NCBI GenBank assembly: GCA_037833965.1
Contig: AP031355.1
Location: 12,983,501-13,047,500, forward strand
Origin: Marchantia polymorpha subsp. ruderalis
Taxonomy: Eukaryota; Streptophyta; Marchantiopsida; Marchantiales; Marchantiaceae
Length of the DNA: 64,000 nucleotides
Direction of reading: 5' to 3'
The position numbers were made by a program, and so were the translations under genes. Below, piece after piece: positions 1 to 10,215 of the stretch. Every line of letters begins with the position of its first letter. Positions within the stretch are counted from its first letter, which is position 1. The notes under the pieces were generated by a model. The model was not told where the DNA came from and did no database searches. It saw only the letters and a list, made by a program, of their open reading frames with translations.

Positions 1-2500
1 TTTTCTCGGATCTCTCTTTTTGTGGTTCTATTTGTGCATTAGTCGGGACGAGGGGAGAGTCACTTCGAATTGATCAGGTGCTGTGGGTAGAAGGGTAGAA
101 TTTGTGCTTTGGAGAAAAGCGGAAAGGGAGAAAAGGCTGAATTCTACATCCTGCAAGAAGAAGTCGCGGTACATGGTCTCGTGGCGACTGCAGTTGGTCT
201 ATGCATTCAAACGGGGAATGTAAATATTGATATTCTTTTTCGGATCTGGACCATTCCTTGGTCGGATGATGCTTTAGACTCTGGATGGCTGCAGGAGATG
301 AATTCTGGATGATACAGCGACAAACTAGCTTCGCTTTTGATCTCTCTGTTTTCTCTCGACGAAGCATTGAAGGCCAGGTCGCGCTGCAGTCTCCGACTTG
401 TTGAACGAGAGTTCTTAATAGTTCGTGTCGCGGACTGCAGTTCATGGGAAAAGAGTCTTGAGCAAAACACGCTCATATGCTGTGGGGACGTTACTTGCAT
501 TTGACTTCATTCAGTAGGAGTGCATGTCCCGCTGTCACACGGAGACACAGCAGGTCGTTCAGGTGCAAGAGTAGCAGCTTTAAGAGCTGCGTTGTAAATT
601 GAAGATGACAGAATACTGATTCATTGTCATAAGTTTGCTGAAGACCTCCACAAGTGAGAGAAGTTTCTGCTGGGACCCGAATTTGGCGGATCATGTCCAA
701 ATCGATCTGATACAATATCACGACACGATATCATCTTCTGCTGGTTTCTCGCTCTTTGCTAATGAACATCTGTATTTGACAGTCACTAAATTATCATCCT
801 TCGAGAATTTCAAAGCTCCGCAAACGGATAATGGAAATCGTCGCCGTCATGCCACCTTGTATATGAGAGGTCTCGAAAAGGTTGGCGAATGACACGAGAA
901 GGAGAACGATTCCAACGATCAGCGGGGCTGACCCGGCGTAGATTGGGCGTCTGCTGAGAGCTTGGTCCGGTTAAGAACGAGAGGAATCATTCCAATTCCT
1001 GTAGTCAAAGATATTGTCTGACGGTTTGGCTGACGATTTACTTTGTCTGCGAGTTACTTGCGTATTGCTTTAAGCGAATCCTTCACAAATCAGTCAAGCA
1101 TGGATTATCTGGTGCCTTCCACCCTTCAATCAAGTGTAGAAGGAGGTGTTGAAATGATGTGCCCGCCAATTGTAGGTGCCTAGGATTTCCGGACGTGGCA
1201 GGTTTGGTAGTCTGTTGTCGGAATCGAAGTGATCAAGCCTTTTTTAAATACAGTTCTTTGTCACGGTGTCCGTGATCTGATCCACAAGGTTGTGAGGAAG
1301 ATGACATCCAACTTCCACAGTGTATTGATGTGGTCAAAGTCATAGTTTCAATTTTGAGCACGACTTCTGCGTTGTACCTCTACTCAGACCGAGAAACGGA
1401 GCGCTAGCTGAAAGCGAAGAAATCTAAAATGTCAAATCCGTTTATACTTGCTTCGGTTTTAGGATTATATCAGATCACCAGTATTCACTTACGGAGCACT
1501 GGAAGATGTCACCAGTTGAATAACTGAAAGGAGGGCAGGCGGGCGCCAGACACGCACTGTTTGTGAGTGAGTGAGTGCACTTGTGGTCGAAAGCATCTCG
1601 ATTCGGTTGTGCTTGTTGCCGCAGCTGCTGCTGCTCCTACTATCACTACTTCTAGTATCCCCACTAATTCTACTTCTACTTCTTAATCCTCGCACAGCGC
1701 CGATTTGTTCGGAACCCAGTGGACTGTGGGTACTTTGACAATGGAGTAGCAAGCTTGACACCGATTGTGCTCGTCCGGACGGTTGTGTAATTCTTGCCCT
1801 TTGAAAGTCCGTGGAAAATCGGAGGTACAGATTTTTCCGAAAGTAGTAATTAACCTATTTATAACTAGTCTCGTGAAGATTCAATAATAGTTAGAAAGGG
1901 ATAGGTAGAAGAGAGGTTCCTTGTTTATTCCGCAGTGGAAGGAGAAAAATTTGGTTACTTCGTTGTTTTTGTTCCTTGCTTACGCAGATCTTTGACCTGT
2001 ATTTTGAGAAGTGATTTAAATCACTTGGCATAGTTTTAGTACAGCTAATGATGTACTCATTCAACTTGTATGAGACTACTTCTCTTGGTTTTTAAATAAA
2101 ATAAAAAAAAAAGATTTCAGAAGTGAAAAGAGGAGTATTGTGAAGAGATTGAGAATTTGCACTCAGTCTCATTTATTACAATTTCTCAGTTGTGAAAATA
2201 ATGGATTTATCATTATTACTTTTTCTATGAGATTAGTTAGGGTATATAGGCTTTCTTTATATTCTTTGCCCCTATTTGTAGTGTGAAGTGGAGTATCTTT
2301 CGGCGATTTAGTGGAAGAGGGGACATTGTAGGCCCTGGAGGCGGAAGGTTGGATATCATCTTTGTGACGGAATGGACGAGATAGCGTTGCAGGCACTGGA
2401 GGCGGGAGATAGAAGACGATGGAGTTCGACCCGGAATCGTTATGCGAGGCGATTTCCCGTGTGTTGTGTTGTTCTGTGCTGTGTTTCATTTTGGCTGGGG
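1..2500. other. Leading region, no gene recognised
   Basis: Mixed-composition DNA with only short open frames that do not resemble a known family. A loose triplet-rich patch (CTG/CTA-type) lies around 1620-1690. No LTR belonging to the gypsy element that starts near 2.8 kb could be identified. It may contain flanking gene sequence, UTR or the eroded 5' end of that element. Confidence 0.4.
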
Positions 2501-2789
2501 AGTCGTTGCTAGCTGTTTGACTATATTTGGATCCTCTCCAGTCTTGCTTCTTGATGCGCGCCCATGTCTGGGTTGACGATGATTTCCGGAGTAGTTCTAC
2601 TCTAGTGTGCTGTCAATAGTGCGGCTGGATTTGATCACCGGCGCCTATCTTTGTTACTCTCATGGTGAGACTGGAATGATGACCAATGGACCATGAGAAT
2701 CTTCTTGCGGTGATGACAGGTTAGGTTGCCCATACCCATAGTCAGTAGGGCTAGAGCAGATTAGTGCAGGGACGAGGGTATGTGGAGTT

Positions 2790-3824
2790 GTGGCAGTGGT
2801 GCCAGTTGGTGAGTTATTCATCACGGAGGAGTTTGGTGGTTCCGTTGAGGACCGTGTAGGATTTACGCGGAGTGGGTTGAGGTATCGACTACCTCATCCT
2901 AGCGCAGTAGAGGCGCGGGGTGTGGCAGATAGCGGATCTTTGGTGGTGATATCATCTAGGGTCTCACACTCGTGGACTGGAGACATGTACGGGATGTACG
3001 GGGCCATGAAGAGCCCACGGCGGTACTCTGGTGCAGCGGGCACCATTGAGTTGGATGATTTCATCCAAGAGTTTGACACGTGATGCGATATGCAGTTCTT
3101 GCGTAACCTCACGTTGTTTACACCCTTCTTTGCATGGAAGGGGTTGTTTCAGCATCTAGAGGGGCCTCCCATGGATGACTACCATGGGTTTGGGAGAGAG
3201 TATGCTGTGGAGATTGACGCATGGAGGCGTCATTGGTCTCCAAACTATATGTCGATCACCCAAGGTGGTGTTGGTACCAGTGGAGGTGCGGGTGGTAGCA
3301 TCACCGATGGTACTAGTGGAGCAGGTATCACCAGCGGTGTTGTTAGCGTTGCCAGCACGAGTGGGGAGACTACTGGCGTACCTTCGTTCAGCCCCATTCC
3401 TGAGTTTTTCAAGAGGGTGAGGAAGAACTATCAGGATTTGAGGACCGAGAAGTTGAGGAGTCTCCAAGAGTTTGAGCGGAAGACTGATGAGAGTCTTCGG
3501 GAGGCATACACTCGTATGTGGCGATTAATCTCAATTACTCACGGTGTAACTTAGGCACAGGCGGTCTAGTATTGGTACAGGATACTGGATAGAAAGCTAC
3601 GGCAGAGGGTTTAGGATGCTACCCTCTTGAGCGATGCGTCACCAACATTGGCCTATGTGTTTGCTCTTTCTAAGAAGATTGAGCTTAACATAGTGGAGGA
3701 GAGAGTGGTGACATCTTCGTTCGCTAGAGACACGATCACTACCCCTCGTGTCCCGCAGAGCACGGTACACTTTAGACCCTTTGTGAGAGTTGGTGTGGTG
3801 GATGCTAGATATCCTTGCACATGA
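2790..3824 (+). pseudogene. Element A gag remnant
   Basis: Frame of 2790 can be followed to 3824 through a TGA at 3081 (probably from Trp) and TAG at 3552 and 3612 (both fit CAG to TAG). It reads as a capsid-like helical protein: an IELDDFIQEFDT segment, an aromatic-rich WKGLFQHLEGP segment, a Gly/Ser/Thr-rich linker (about 3270-3380), then FFKRVRKNYQDLR and a helix ending in the I-ELNIVEE stretch. No CCHC zinc knuckle is seen. Identification as gag rests on its position upstream of protease and RT and on general resemblance to plant gypsy gag. Confidence 0.7.
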
Positions 3825-4743
3825 GAAGAAACGTGCTCGATTTGCAGATGAGTCAATTTCCATGGAGGACATGTCAAGCTGGAGTACACGATCAAGTGGA
3901 GTTAGTCAACCAAGAAAACCAAGAAAGAAGTTGGGCATGAATGACTTTTCCATTTCGTCTTCTCAAGCTAAGTATGACGTGGTGGAAGATGTAGGAAGTC
4001 AGAAGGCCAATATCACAGTTGGCCAACTCATTGCTTTAAATCTAGCCATACGGAAGAAGTTGAGAGGAGTCCTTAGCTCCACAAGGATCAAGAAGCAAAG
4101 ATCCAAGGGAAAGGCTCACATGACTAATGTGGGAGTTGGTGTGGAGGATGCTGCTGCCTCGGAGTTATGTACACATGCCTCAAAGATCAAAGTGAGGATC
4201 GATGGGCATGATGTTTCAGACGTGCTAGTAGATGGTGGTTCTGCTGTAAATGCAATGTCTGAAAGATTGTTGATGAAGTTGGGGATGCGACTTTCCAGAC
4301 CTTCAAGTATAATTGTTGGTATGGCCAACAAACAGAAGGTAAAACCACTTGGTGTGGTTGACAAAGTTGTGGTAAGTGTGAGAGGTGTGCAAACCTTACT
4401 TTCCTTCCAAGTACTCAAGGAAGCTAGTTATGATTTGCTATTGGGACGTCCTTGGTTGAGGGCGGTGAGAACTACTGATCGATGGCACAAGGCCTATCTG
4501 AGGATAGGCCCAAAGAACCATCGGGTAAAGGTTCCTTTGACAGGAGGAGGAAGTTCTCTTACCGACTCAGATAGACCAACCGACGAATATTGGGAATCTG
4601 AGAATGAGGAGAGTGGCAGTTTTTCAGAAGTTGACACTGACATGTCAACTTCTGATCAAGAACATCGTCAGACGACTCTTCAGATGATGATGTACAAGTT
4701 CAAGTGGTTGCTGCCATGGAGTTGCTTCCTAGACCGGGGGTGA
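3790..4743 (+). pseudogene. Element A retropepsin-like aspartic protease
   Basis: Open frame of about 317 codons. A basic N-terminal part (RKPRKKLG) leads to a retropepsin core: VLVDGGSAVNAMSERL is the active-site loop, with D-G-G-S in place of the usual D-S/T-G (a variant often seen in plant gypsy elements). This is followed by a flap-like region and the LLLGRPWLR motif typical of the C-terminal half. An acidic Ser/Asp-rich tail leads to the RT. The ORF ends at 4743 while the RT frame is already open from 4656, so the two overlap by about 88 bases in a -1 relation. Confidence 0.85.
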
Positions 4744-6380
4744 AGAAAGATCCGGACAAAGTGGAGATGAGCGAAGAGGAGGTGTGTCGAAGACTTTCTT
4801 CCCTCAAGTTTGGTCCAAATGTTATCATGGAGGAGAAGGCAAGATTTTTGGATATATTTCGCAGATATATCCATGTGTTTGCCTTTAGTTACAAAGATTT
4901 GAAGCATGTGACACTTGAAACTCATCACATTGAGTTGGAGGAGAAAGCTTGCCCTATTCGGCAGAAGCAACGACGAATCAATCCTCCTACAGCTGTGGTG
5001 GTAAAAGAGGAGATTGACAAGCTAAGGGAGGCTGGCTTCATCTATGAGGTAGAAAATTCGGAATGGGTGTCTCCTATTGTGATAGTGAAGAAAAAGAATG
5101 GTAAATTACGTGTATGTGTAGATTATAAGAAATTGAATGCTGTCACAAAGAAGTACTACTATACTCTACCTTTTATAGATGAGATTTTAGAGGAGGTAGC
5201 ATGCCATGAGTGGCATAGTTTTGGAGATGGTTATAGTGGCTATAACCAAATCCAAATTGCTTTAGAGTATCAATTGAAAACTACCTTTATCACACCATGG
5301 GAAACTTTTGCCTTTAGAGTAATGCCATTTGGTCTATGTAATGCTCTAACCACTTTCCAAAGGTTCATGAATAGGGTGTTTGAACCTTTCATTGGAAACT
5401 TTGTGAGAGATTTCATAGATGACTTTTGTGTGTACGGGAAGAAGGAGGATCATTTTGATCATTTGATCAAAATACTCCAACGTTTGGAGGAAGCCAAAGC
5501 TTCACTCAATCCAGAAAAATGCATTTTTGGAAGTGAGGAAGGCTTATTATTGGGGCACATAATTTCCAAGAATGGTATAGTTGTGGATCCAGAGAAGTTG
5601 ACGAGGATCATGGAGTTACCTTTTCCGGTGACGTTGACCAAGTTGAGACAATTCCTTGGTATGGTGGGGTACTATCGGAGGTTCATCTTGTCCTTCTCCA
5701 ACAAAGCTCATGCTTTGACGAGTTACATGAAGAAGGGGACCAAATACGAGCTCATCTTCAATGATGAAGAGGCAAAGTTGGCGTTTGAGACACTCAAGAA
5801 GGCGTTGGTGTCGGCTCCAATTTTGGCAAAACGTGATTGGGGTAAACCTTTTCTTCTGTATACAGATGCATCAAATATTGCCGTAGGATGCATCTTGAGT
5901 CAATTTGATGATGAAAAGCATGATAATCCAATTGCCTATGCTAGTAGACAGATGGTACAAGCAGAGAAGAATTATTCAATGACCGAAAGGGAGGCTTTAG
6001 CTGTCATCTTTTCACTTAAGAAGTTTTGACACTATCTTTTGGATGGAAAATTCACTATAGTGACTGATCATAAGGCCTTGAAATATATTTTCAACAAGCC
6101 TAATGCTGAGGGGAGGATAGCTAGATGGAAACTTCTACTAGCGGAATTTGATTATACCATTGAGGATCGACCGGGAAAGAAGCATGCTAATGCGGATTTG
6201 TTGTCAAGAGCTTATGATGAGGGAGGAGATCAATCTGTGGATGACACTTTTCCGGACGAAGATTTGTTGGTCATGGACACGGTGACATTGGTACCAGAGG
6301 GTACAAGGAGATTTGGGAGTTCATTTCCAAAGGAGAATTTCCTCAAGGTATGCATTCAAGAGAAAGGAATGCATTGGTAA
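4656..6380 (+). pseudogene. Element A reverse transcriptase and RNase H
   Basis: RT motifs follow in order: an entry segment with IDKLREAGFIYEV, SPIVIVKKKNGKLR, the fingers/palm CVDYKKLNAVTKK, then MPFGLCNALTTFQR. The catalytic box reads FIDDF rather than the common YLDDF, so both Asp are present. It continues with KCIFG...LLGHIIS and a GMVGYYRRFI thumb. RNase H follows (LLYTDASNIAVGCIL, AYASRQM, MTEREALAVI, TDHKALKYIF). A TGA at 6027-6029 interrupts the RNase H in KKF-stop-HYLL, best explained by CGA to TGA. The frame runs on to 6380, where it shifts into the integrase. Confidence 0.9.
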
Positions 6381-6994
6381 AAAGATGTCAACCCTATATG
6401 ATCATTGAGAAGGTGTTATTTCATCAAGGAGCTGACGGTTTGCTACGACGAGCTGTTGGAAGAGGCGAAGCATTGCAACTCATGAAGGAGTTTCACGAAG
6501 GTGCCGTGTGTGGAGGACATTTTGCGGGGAAGGTAACAGACTTCAAGATTCTTGATGCTGGATATCATTGGAAGGTATTTTCAAAGATTGTGTGGAATTT
6601 TGCAAGAGTTGTGATGTGTGTCAAGCTTTTGCTAAAAGGTCCATGAAAACCCCTCCTTTGATTTCAGTTCCAACGTTAGGTCCTTTTGAAAAATGGGGGA
6701 TAGATTTTGTATGTCCTTTGAATCTTACTCCTCGTGGAAATAAGTTCATTGTGATAGCTACAGATTATCTTACCAAGTGGGTAGAGGCAAGACCACTAAA
6801 ATCTACTAATGAGAAGGAGGTTGGTAGGTTTTTGTATGAGAGAATCATAACCAGATTTGGTTGTCCTTTGGAGTTAGTGTCGGATAGAGGAGGAGAGTTT
6901 GTGGAAAATATGATCCAAGCAATGTTAGATCATTTTTCCATCAAGTCTAGACTGAACACTTCCTACAAACCCAATGCTAATGGGTTGGCGGAGC
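6350..6994 (+). pseudogene. Element A integrase, cut off after the catalytic Glu
   Basis: The N-terminal HHCC zinc-binding region (MKEFHEG...GGHFAGK, later CKSCDVCQ) is split by a frame change around 6570-6600. The DDE core follows: WGIDF (first Asp), VSDRGGEF (second Asp) and NANGLAE (Glu). The sequence then ends abruptly: 6991-6993 encode the Glu and 6995 begins TGTAAGACCGGG, the start of another element's LTR. The integrase C-terminal domain is absent from the window. Confidence 0.88.
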
Positions 6995-7776
6995 TGTAAG
7001 ACCGGGTGTTGCACATATGTACTAAGTCTTAGAAGTGGTCAAGTGATTAAGGTGATTAGCCAAGGCATAGCTAAGACTAGCTAGTTATGACTAAACTAGT
7101 TAGTTATAACTAAGTTTATCTAGTCATGACTAAGTTTAGCTACAATGTCTATAGTTGGCGGAATAATTAGCGGAGTTCTAGAAGAATGGAGTGAGCACTT
7201 CTATTTTGTCTTTTACAAAAGTTCTAGATTTCAAGTGATTAGATATTTGACTAGAAGCTTGGATTTGATTGGTTTGACTAAATGTATGAAAGATGATTGG
7301 CTAGACTAAGTCTAATGTTGACTTAGTGGCTAGGAAGCTTGTAGAAGTTTAAAAGCTTCCAATAGCATGTCGCCACCTCAACCTTGGATTCCGGAAGCTT
7401 CTAGAAGGTTTAGGTAGACCAATGGCATGTTGCCACGTACAGAGAGTTAGTCAAACTTACCTAGGTAGAAGTAAGTTAGGAGAAATTACCACATGTTACT
7501 ATGATAACTTCTCAAGTAGTATAAATAGAGACGTAGAGTAGCACCTCTCAAGCAAGTTTGGAGAGTCATGTGTGAGGACTTGTTTCAGTAATGAAGGAGT
7601 GAAGCTTTTGAGTATCTTGGAGTATCGACGTGTGTTTGCGTTTATGTGAAGAGAGTGATGTGAGGAGAGTTTGTGTGTGAGTTGGAGTGATACATGAAGA
7701 GTTTGTGAGAAAAGGTGTTTGGAATATGAGTGAAAGGATGATTCCTAGTCTTCTAGAACCATGATGCGCTACCACA
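6995..7776 (+). repeat. Element B 5' long terminal repeat
   Basis: The 782-bp block begins TGTAAGACCGGG and ends GCGCTACCACA, giving the TG...CA ends of an LTR. It separates the broken integrase of element A from the leader ORF of element B and contains a TATA box at 7520. Internal short repeats (CTAGTTATGACTAA-type around 7075-7135; GGAAGCTTCTAGAAG-type around 7325-7415) give it a low-complexity character. No second copy in direct orientation is present, so the LTR call rests on ends, position, promoter and an eroded antisense relative at about 16.87-17.34 kb. Confidence 0.75.
7520..7527 (+). promoter_or_regulatory. LTR TATA box
   Basis: TATAAATA followed by GAGACG lies 256 bp before the LTR end, a normal place for a retrotransposon core promoter. 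Transcription would start about 30 bp downstream, near 7555. Confidence 0.55.
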
Positions 7777-7795
7777 AAGCCATCAGAGGTAAACC
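7777..7795 (+). other. Possible primer binding site
   Basis: Directly after the LTR comes AAGCCATCAGAGGTAAAC. It resembles, with several mismatches, the usual plant site complementary to the 3' end of initiator Met tRNA (TGGTATCAGAGC). Its placement is right; the sequence match is weak. Confidence 0.35.
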
Positions 7796-7817
7796 TGAGT
7801 GAGAGTCAGCCCGGAGG

Positions 7818-9166
7818 TTGCAGGCCCGGATTGAGCAGTTGGAGCAGAGGCTTGCTGCTATGGCGGGTATTGGAGCGAGCACGTTCACATTTCATGAGGG
7901 ATATGATTTTCCTTATTTAGCGAGTGCAACACAGGTGGAGGCATCGGTTGCAGTGACTAGAGGTGCAGCTCGAGCTCTAGAGCCACGCGAAGCAACAGGG
8001 GAGTTGGACCCTCAAAGGAGTGAGAGTGGGCGTCAGGTCAGACTTTCCCAGTCGTTTTTGTTGTCAGAGGTGGGCAGGACTTCATCCATGAGACCTGTAC
8101 CACCTAGTGACCTTAGTGGGAGGACTGAGACATCTACGTCACGGGTTGTGGACATGGACACACCATCTAGTGCAGTGACGCGGATGGCTAACTCAGTGAT
8201 GAGATCTCCACTATTTTCAGCTACGGAGCTGATAGACTCTAAGATTGACTTGGCTCGGGTGTTTTGTGTAGCCGACACGTTGTGTGAAAGTGGGAGTGTC
8301 ACTGCTACGAGTGCTGAGATAGGCGAGGCTATTGTTGAGGAGTTATCCTCTACGACTACATTGAGCGATGAGTCGACATGGCAGGCGCGGATGGATTTCT
8401 TACCTGTCCGACCAGCCGTTGATTGTGAGAGGGTTGTCCTTGGTGTGTGTATGGTGGACAACCGGAGTGGTGTATTTTGCTTGGTGAGTGCTACAGGGCA
8501 GGTGTATGTCCCAGCCAGAGTGTTGCTGGATTCTGATGCACAGCCCTTGATGTTGGGCAAGACAGCTTCATTAGTTTGGGAGTTCGGAGGTCCGAGTTGG
8601 AGCCTTGTCCGTTCCAGATTCAGACATCACTCGGTGGCACCAACAATAGGTCTTACATGATCACCAGAGAGGGCATATCAGTGCAGTTGAGGCATGATCA
8701 TGATCGTGATAGCTCGCAGTTTGGAGTTCGGGCGGTAGTTACAGCAGCAGAGTCATATGATGTGCTTGTTGGTGGAGCTGTGTTATATCTGATGGGATTT
8801 TGGATGGATTATTGGACAGAGATTGCTACTTATTGCCTTGGCTCGCAGTCCGGCGATGGACATATGAGTGAGCTGCCGGTGAGATTTATTTCTCGGGATC
8901 GACCTCTGGGATCTTCTACTGCGGTTTTAGCCTCCGTTGCAGGTTTCAATGGAGTGCTTACATGGTCTGATGACTTGTTGGAGAGGAACAGGTCAGCCGA
9001 GGATACTCCAGTCTATGAGGAGGTGGAGGAGATGGTGAGCCTCGCAGCGGCAGTGTCATCATCTTTGGATGTTCCACTTTGGGTTTCTTGCCACGCATTA
9101 CAGCACGAGGTTGATAGGTTGGTGAAGAAGGCTTGGAGTGGGACCTCTTTATCAGCAGAGGCATAG
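7818..9166 (+). pseudogene. Element B leader ORF and retropepsin
   Basis: The frame opens about 40 bp after the LTR with a short coiled-coil-like start (IEQLEQRLAAM). It runs through a Ser/Thr-rich stretch without gag hallmarks to a protease site, YVPARVLLDSDAQPLMLG, where the usual D-S-G is D-S-D. Around 8585-8600 the frame changes and continues as FQIQTSLGG, then SYDVLVGGAVLYLMGFW, the C-terminal protease region. A TAG at 9164 and TGA at 9167 and 9236 separate it from the methyltransferase, with which it shares a frame. The missing gag could be a deletion in this copy or a feature of the family. Confidence 0.7.
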
Positions 9167-9235
9167 TGAGTCTCAAGTGGTCGGCTAGTATGTGGTCATA
9201 GCACACTATCATCATTAGTTACTACACCTATCGTA

Positions 9236-10215
9236 TGAGAGTATTTCCAGAAGGGTGTTTGTTTGCTAGATCTTTTTGGAGGGATCAGTACAGGTTTGAT
9301 TGCAGTTTTGCAGTCAGGTATTCTTGTACGTAGATACTTGTACGTGGAGAAGGACGAGACTGCACGTCGAGTTTCTTCACGACATGTTACACAGTTGATG
9401 CAGCGTTTTCCTTTGTTGTTGCCGCGATCAGCTGTTCGAGGATACCAGAAGGCGTTGACTTCAGACATTTTGTTGTTGGGGGCGCCAGACCTTGATCGAG
9501 TTGGACATATCGATTTGGTGATTGCGGGATAGCCATGTCACGGGCACACACGCGTTGGGCATGGAGCAGGGTTGCATGACCCCAGATCTCATATGTTTTA
9601 GGAGATGCTACGAGTGTTACGTCATCTCTAGGAGCAGCAGACACGTTCTCCAGCATACATTCTAGAGAACGTACCATTGTTGGGTGACACTCGGGCTTTG
9701 TTGATGGCGAGTGTACATGAGGTCAAGGCATGGATTGGATCAGCAGTGTTGTTGGATGCTGCGAGGGTTGGTTCACGTGCTCATCGTGCACGTTTATGGT
9801 GGACCAACCTTGTGCCACGAGAGATATTGCGTCATGCGTATGTTTCTGTGCATCTTGATCCGACACTCTCCGTTGACATGATCTTGGATGCCTCTCGATA
9901 CTCTTAGGTGGTGAGAGTTGCTGACAGGTCACCTATGGCATTGGTGAACCGCGTAGGTCAGCCTCGGATGGCTTTACCTACGTTAGTCAGTTATCCGACA
10001 TCACATGCATATCGTGATGGTGGACCTGGACTACTGTGGGACAGTACCCTACATCAGTTGGTGGAGCCCAACGCCAATGAGAGAGAACATGCAATGGGAT
10101 TTATGATTGATGTGACCGCGGCTTCTTTAGTTTCAGAGGCGTCGCGTCGTCAAGCTTTGGATCAGGCTATGGACCTGAACTGCTTGACATGGATTGTGAG
10201 CTTGGGCTTGGGCGA
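9236..10215 (+). pseudogene. Element B cytosine-5 DNA methyltransferase domain (retrotransposon DNMT)
   Basis: About 326 codons in one frame match a C5-methyltransferase in full motif order. Motif I, the S-adenosylmethionine site, reads LLDLFGGISTG (9263-9295). YLYVEKDETARRV follows as motif II. Motif IV has the catalytic Cys in P-C-H-G (9533-9544; usually PCQG). Motif VI is AYILENVPLLG (ENV at 9665-9673). Motif VIII is GSRAHRARLWW (9770-9802). Motif IX is the EPNANEREHAMGF region near 10070, and motif X is ALDQAMDLNCLTWI near 10165. Four TAG stops interrupt it (9530, 9599, 9629, 9905); the first replaces the residue before PC. The natural role would be adding methyl groups to cytosines in DNA. 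It sits between protease and RT, in the protease frame, so it was part of the polyprotein. This copy cannot be active unless the stops are read through. Confidence 0.92.

Larger units (their letters stand above)
2790..6994 (+). mobile_element. Element A: degenerate Ty3/gypsy LTR retrotransposon, 3'-truncated by element B
   Basis: Plus-strand gag, aspartic protease, reverse transcriptase, RNase H and integrase follow in Ty3/gypsy order across about 4.2 kb. The coding sequence is broken by stops at 3081 (TGA), 3552 (TAG), 3612 (TAG) and 6027 (TGA), and by frame changes near 3800, 4700, 6360 and 6580. Neither LTR is visible: the 5' one was not found and the 3' half was lost where element B begins at 6995. 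It is inactive. The protein similarity is plain, but the lineage within Ty3/gypsy cannot be set without a tree. Confidence 0.9.

Noticed and set aside
8033-8560. 175-codon minus-strand frame
   Set aside because: Shadow of the element B leader/protease coding strand.
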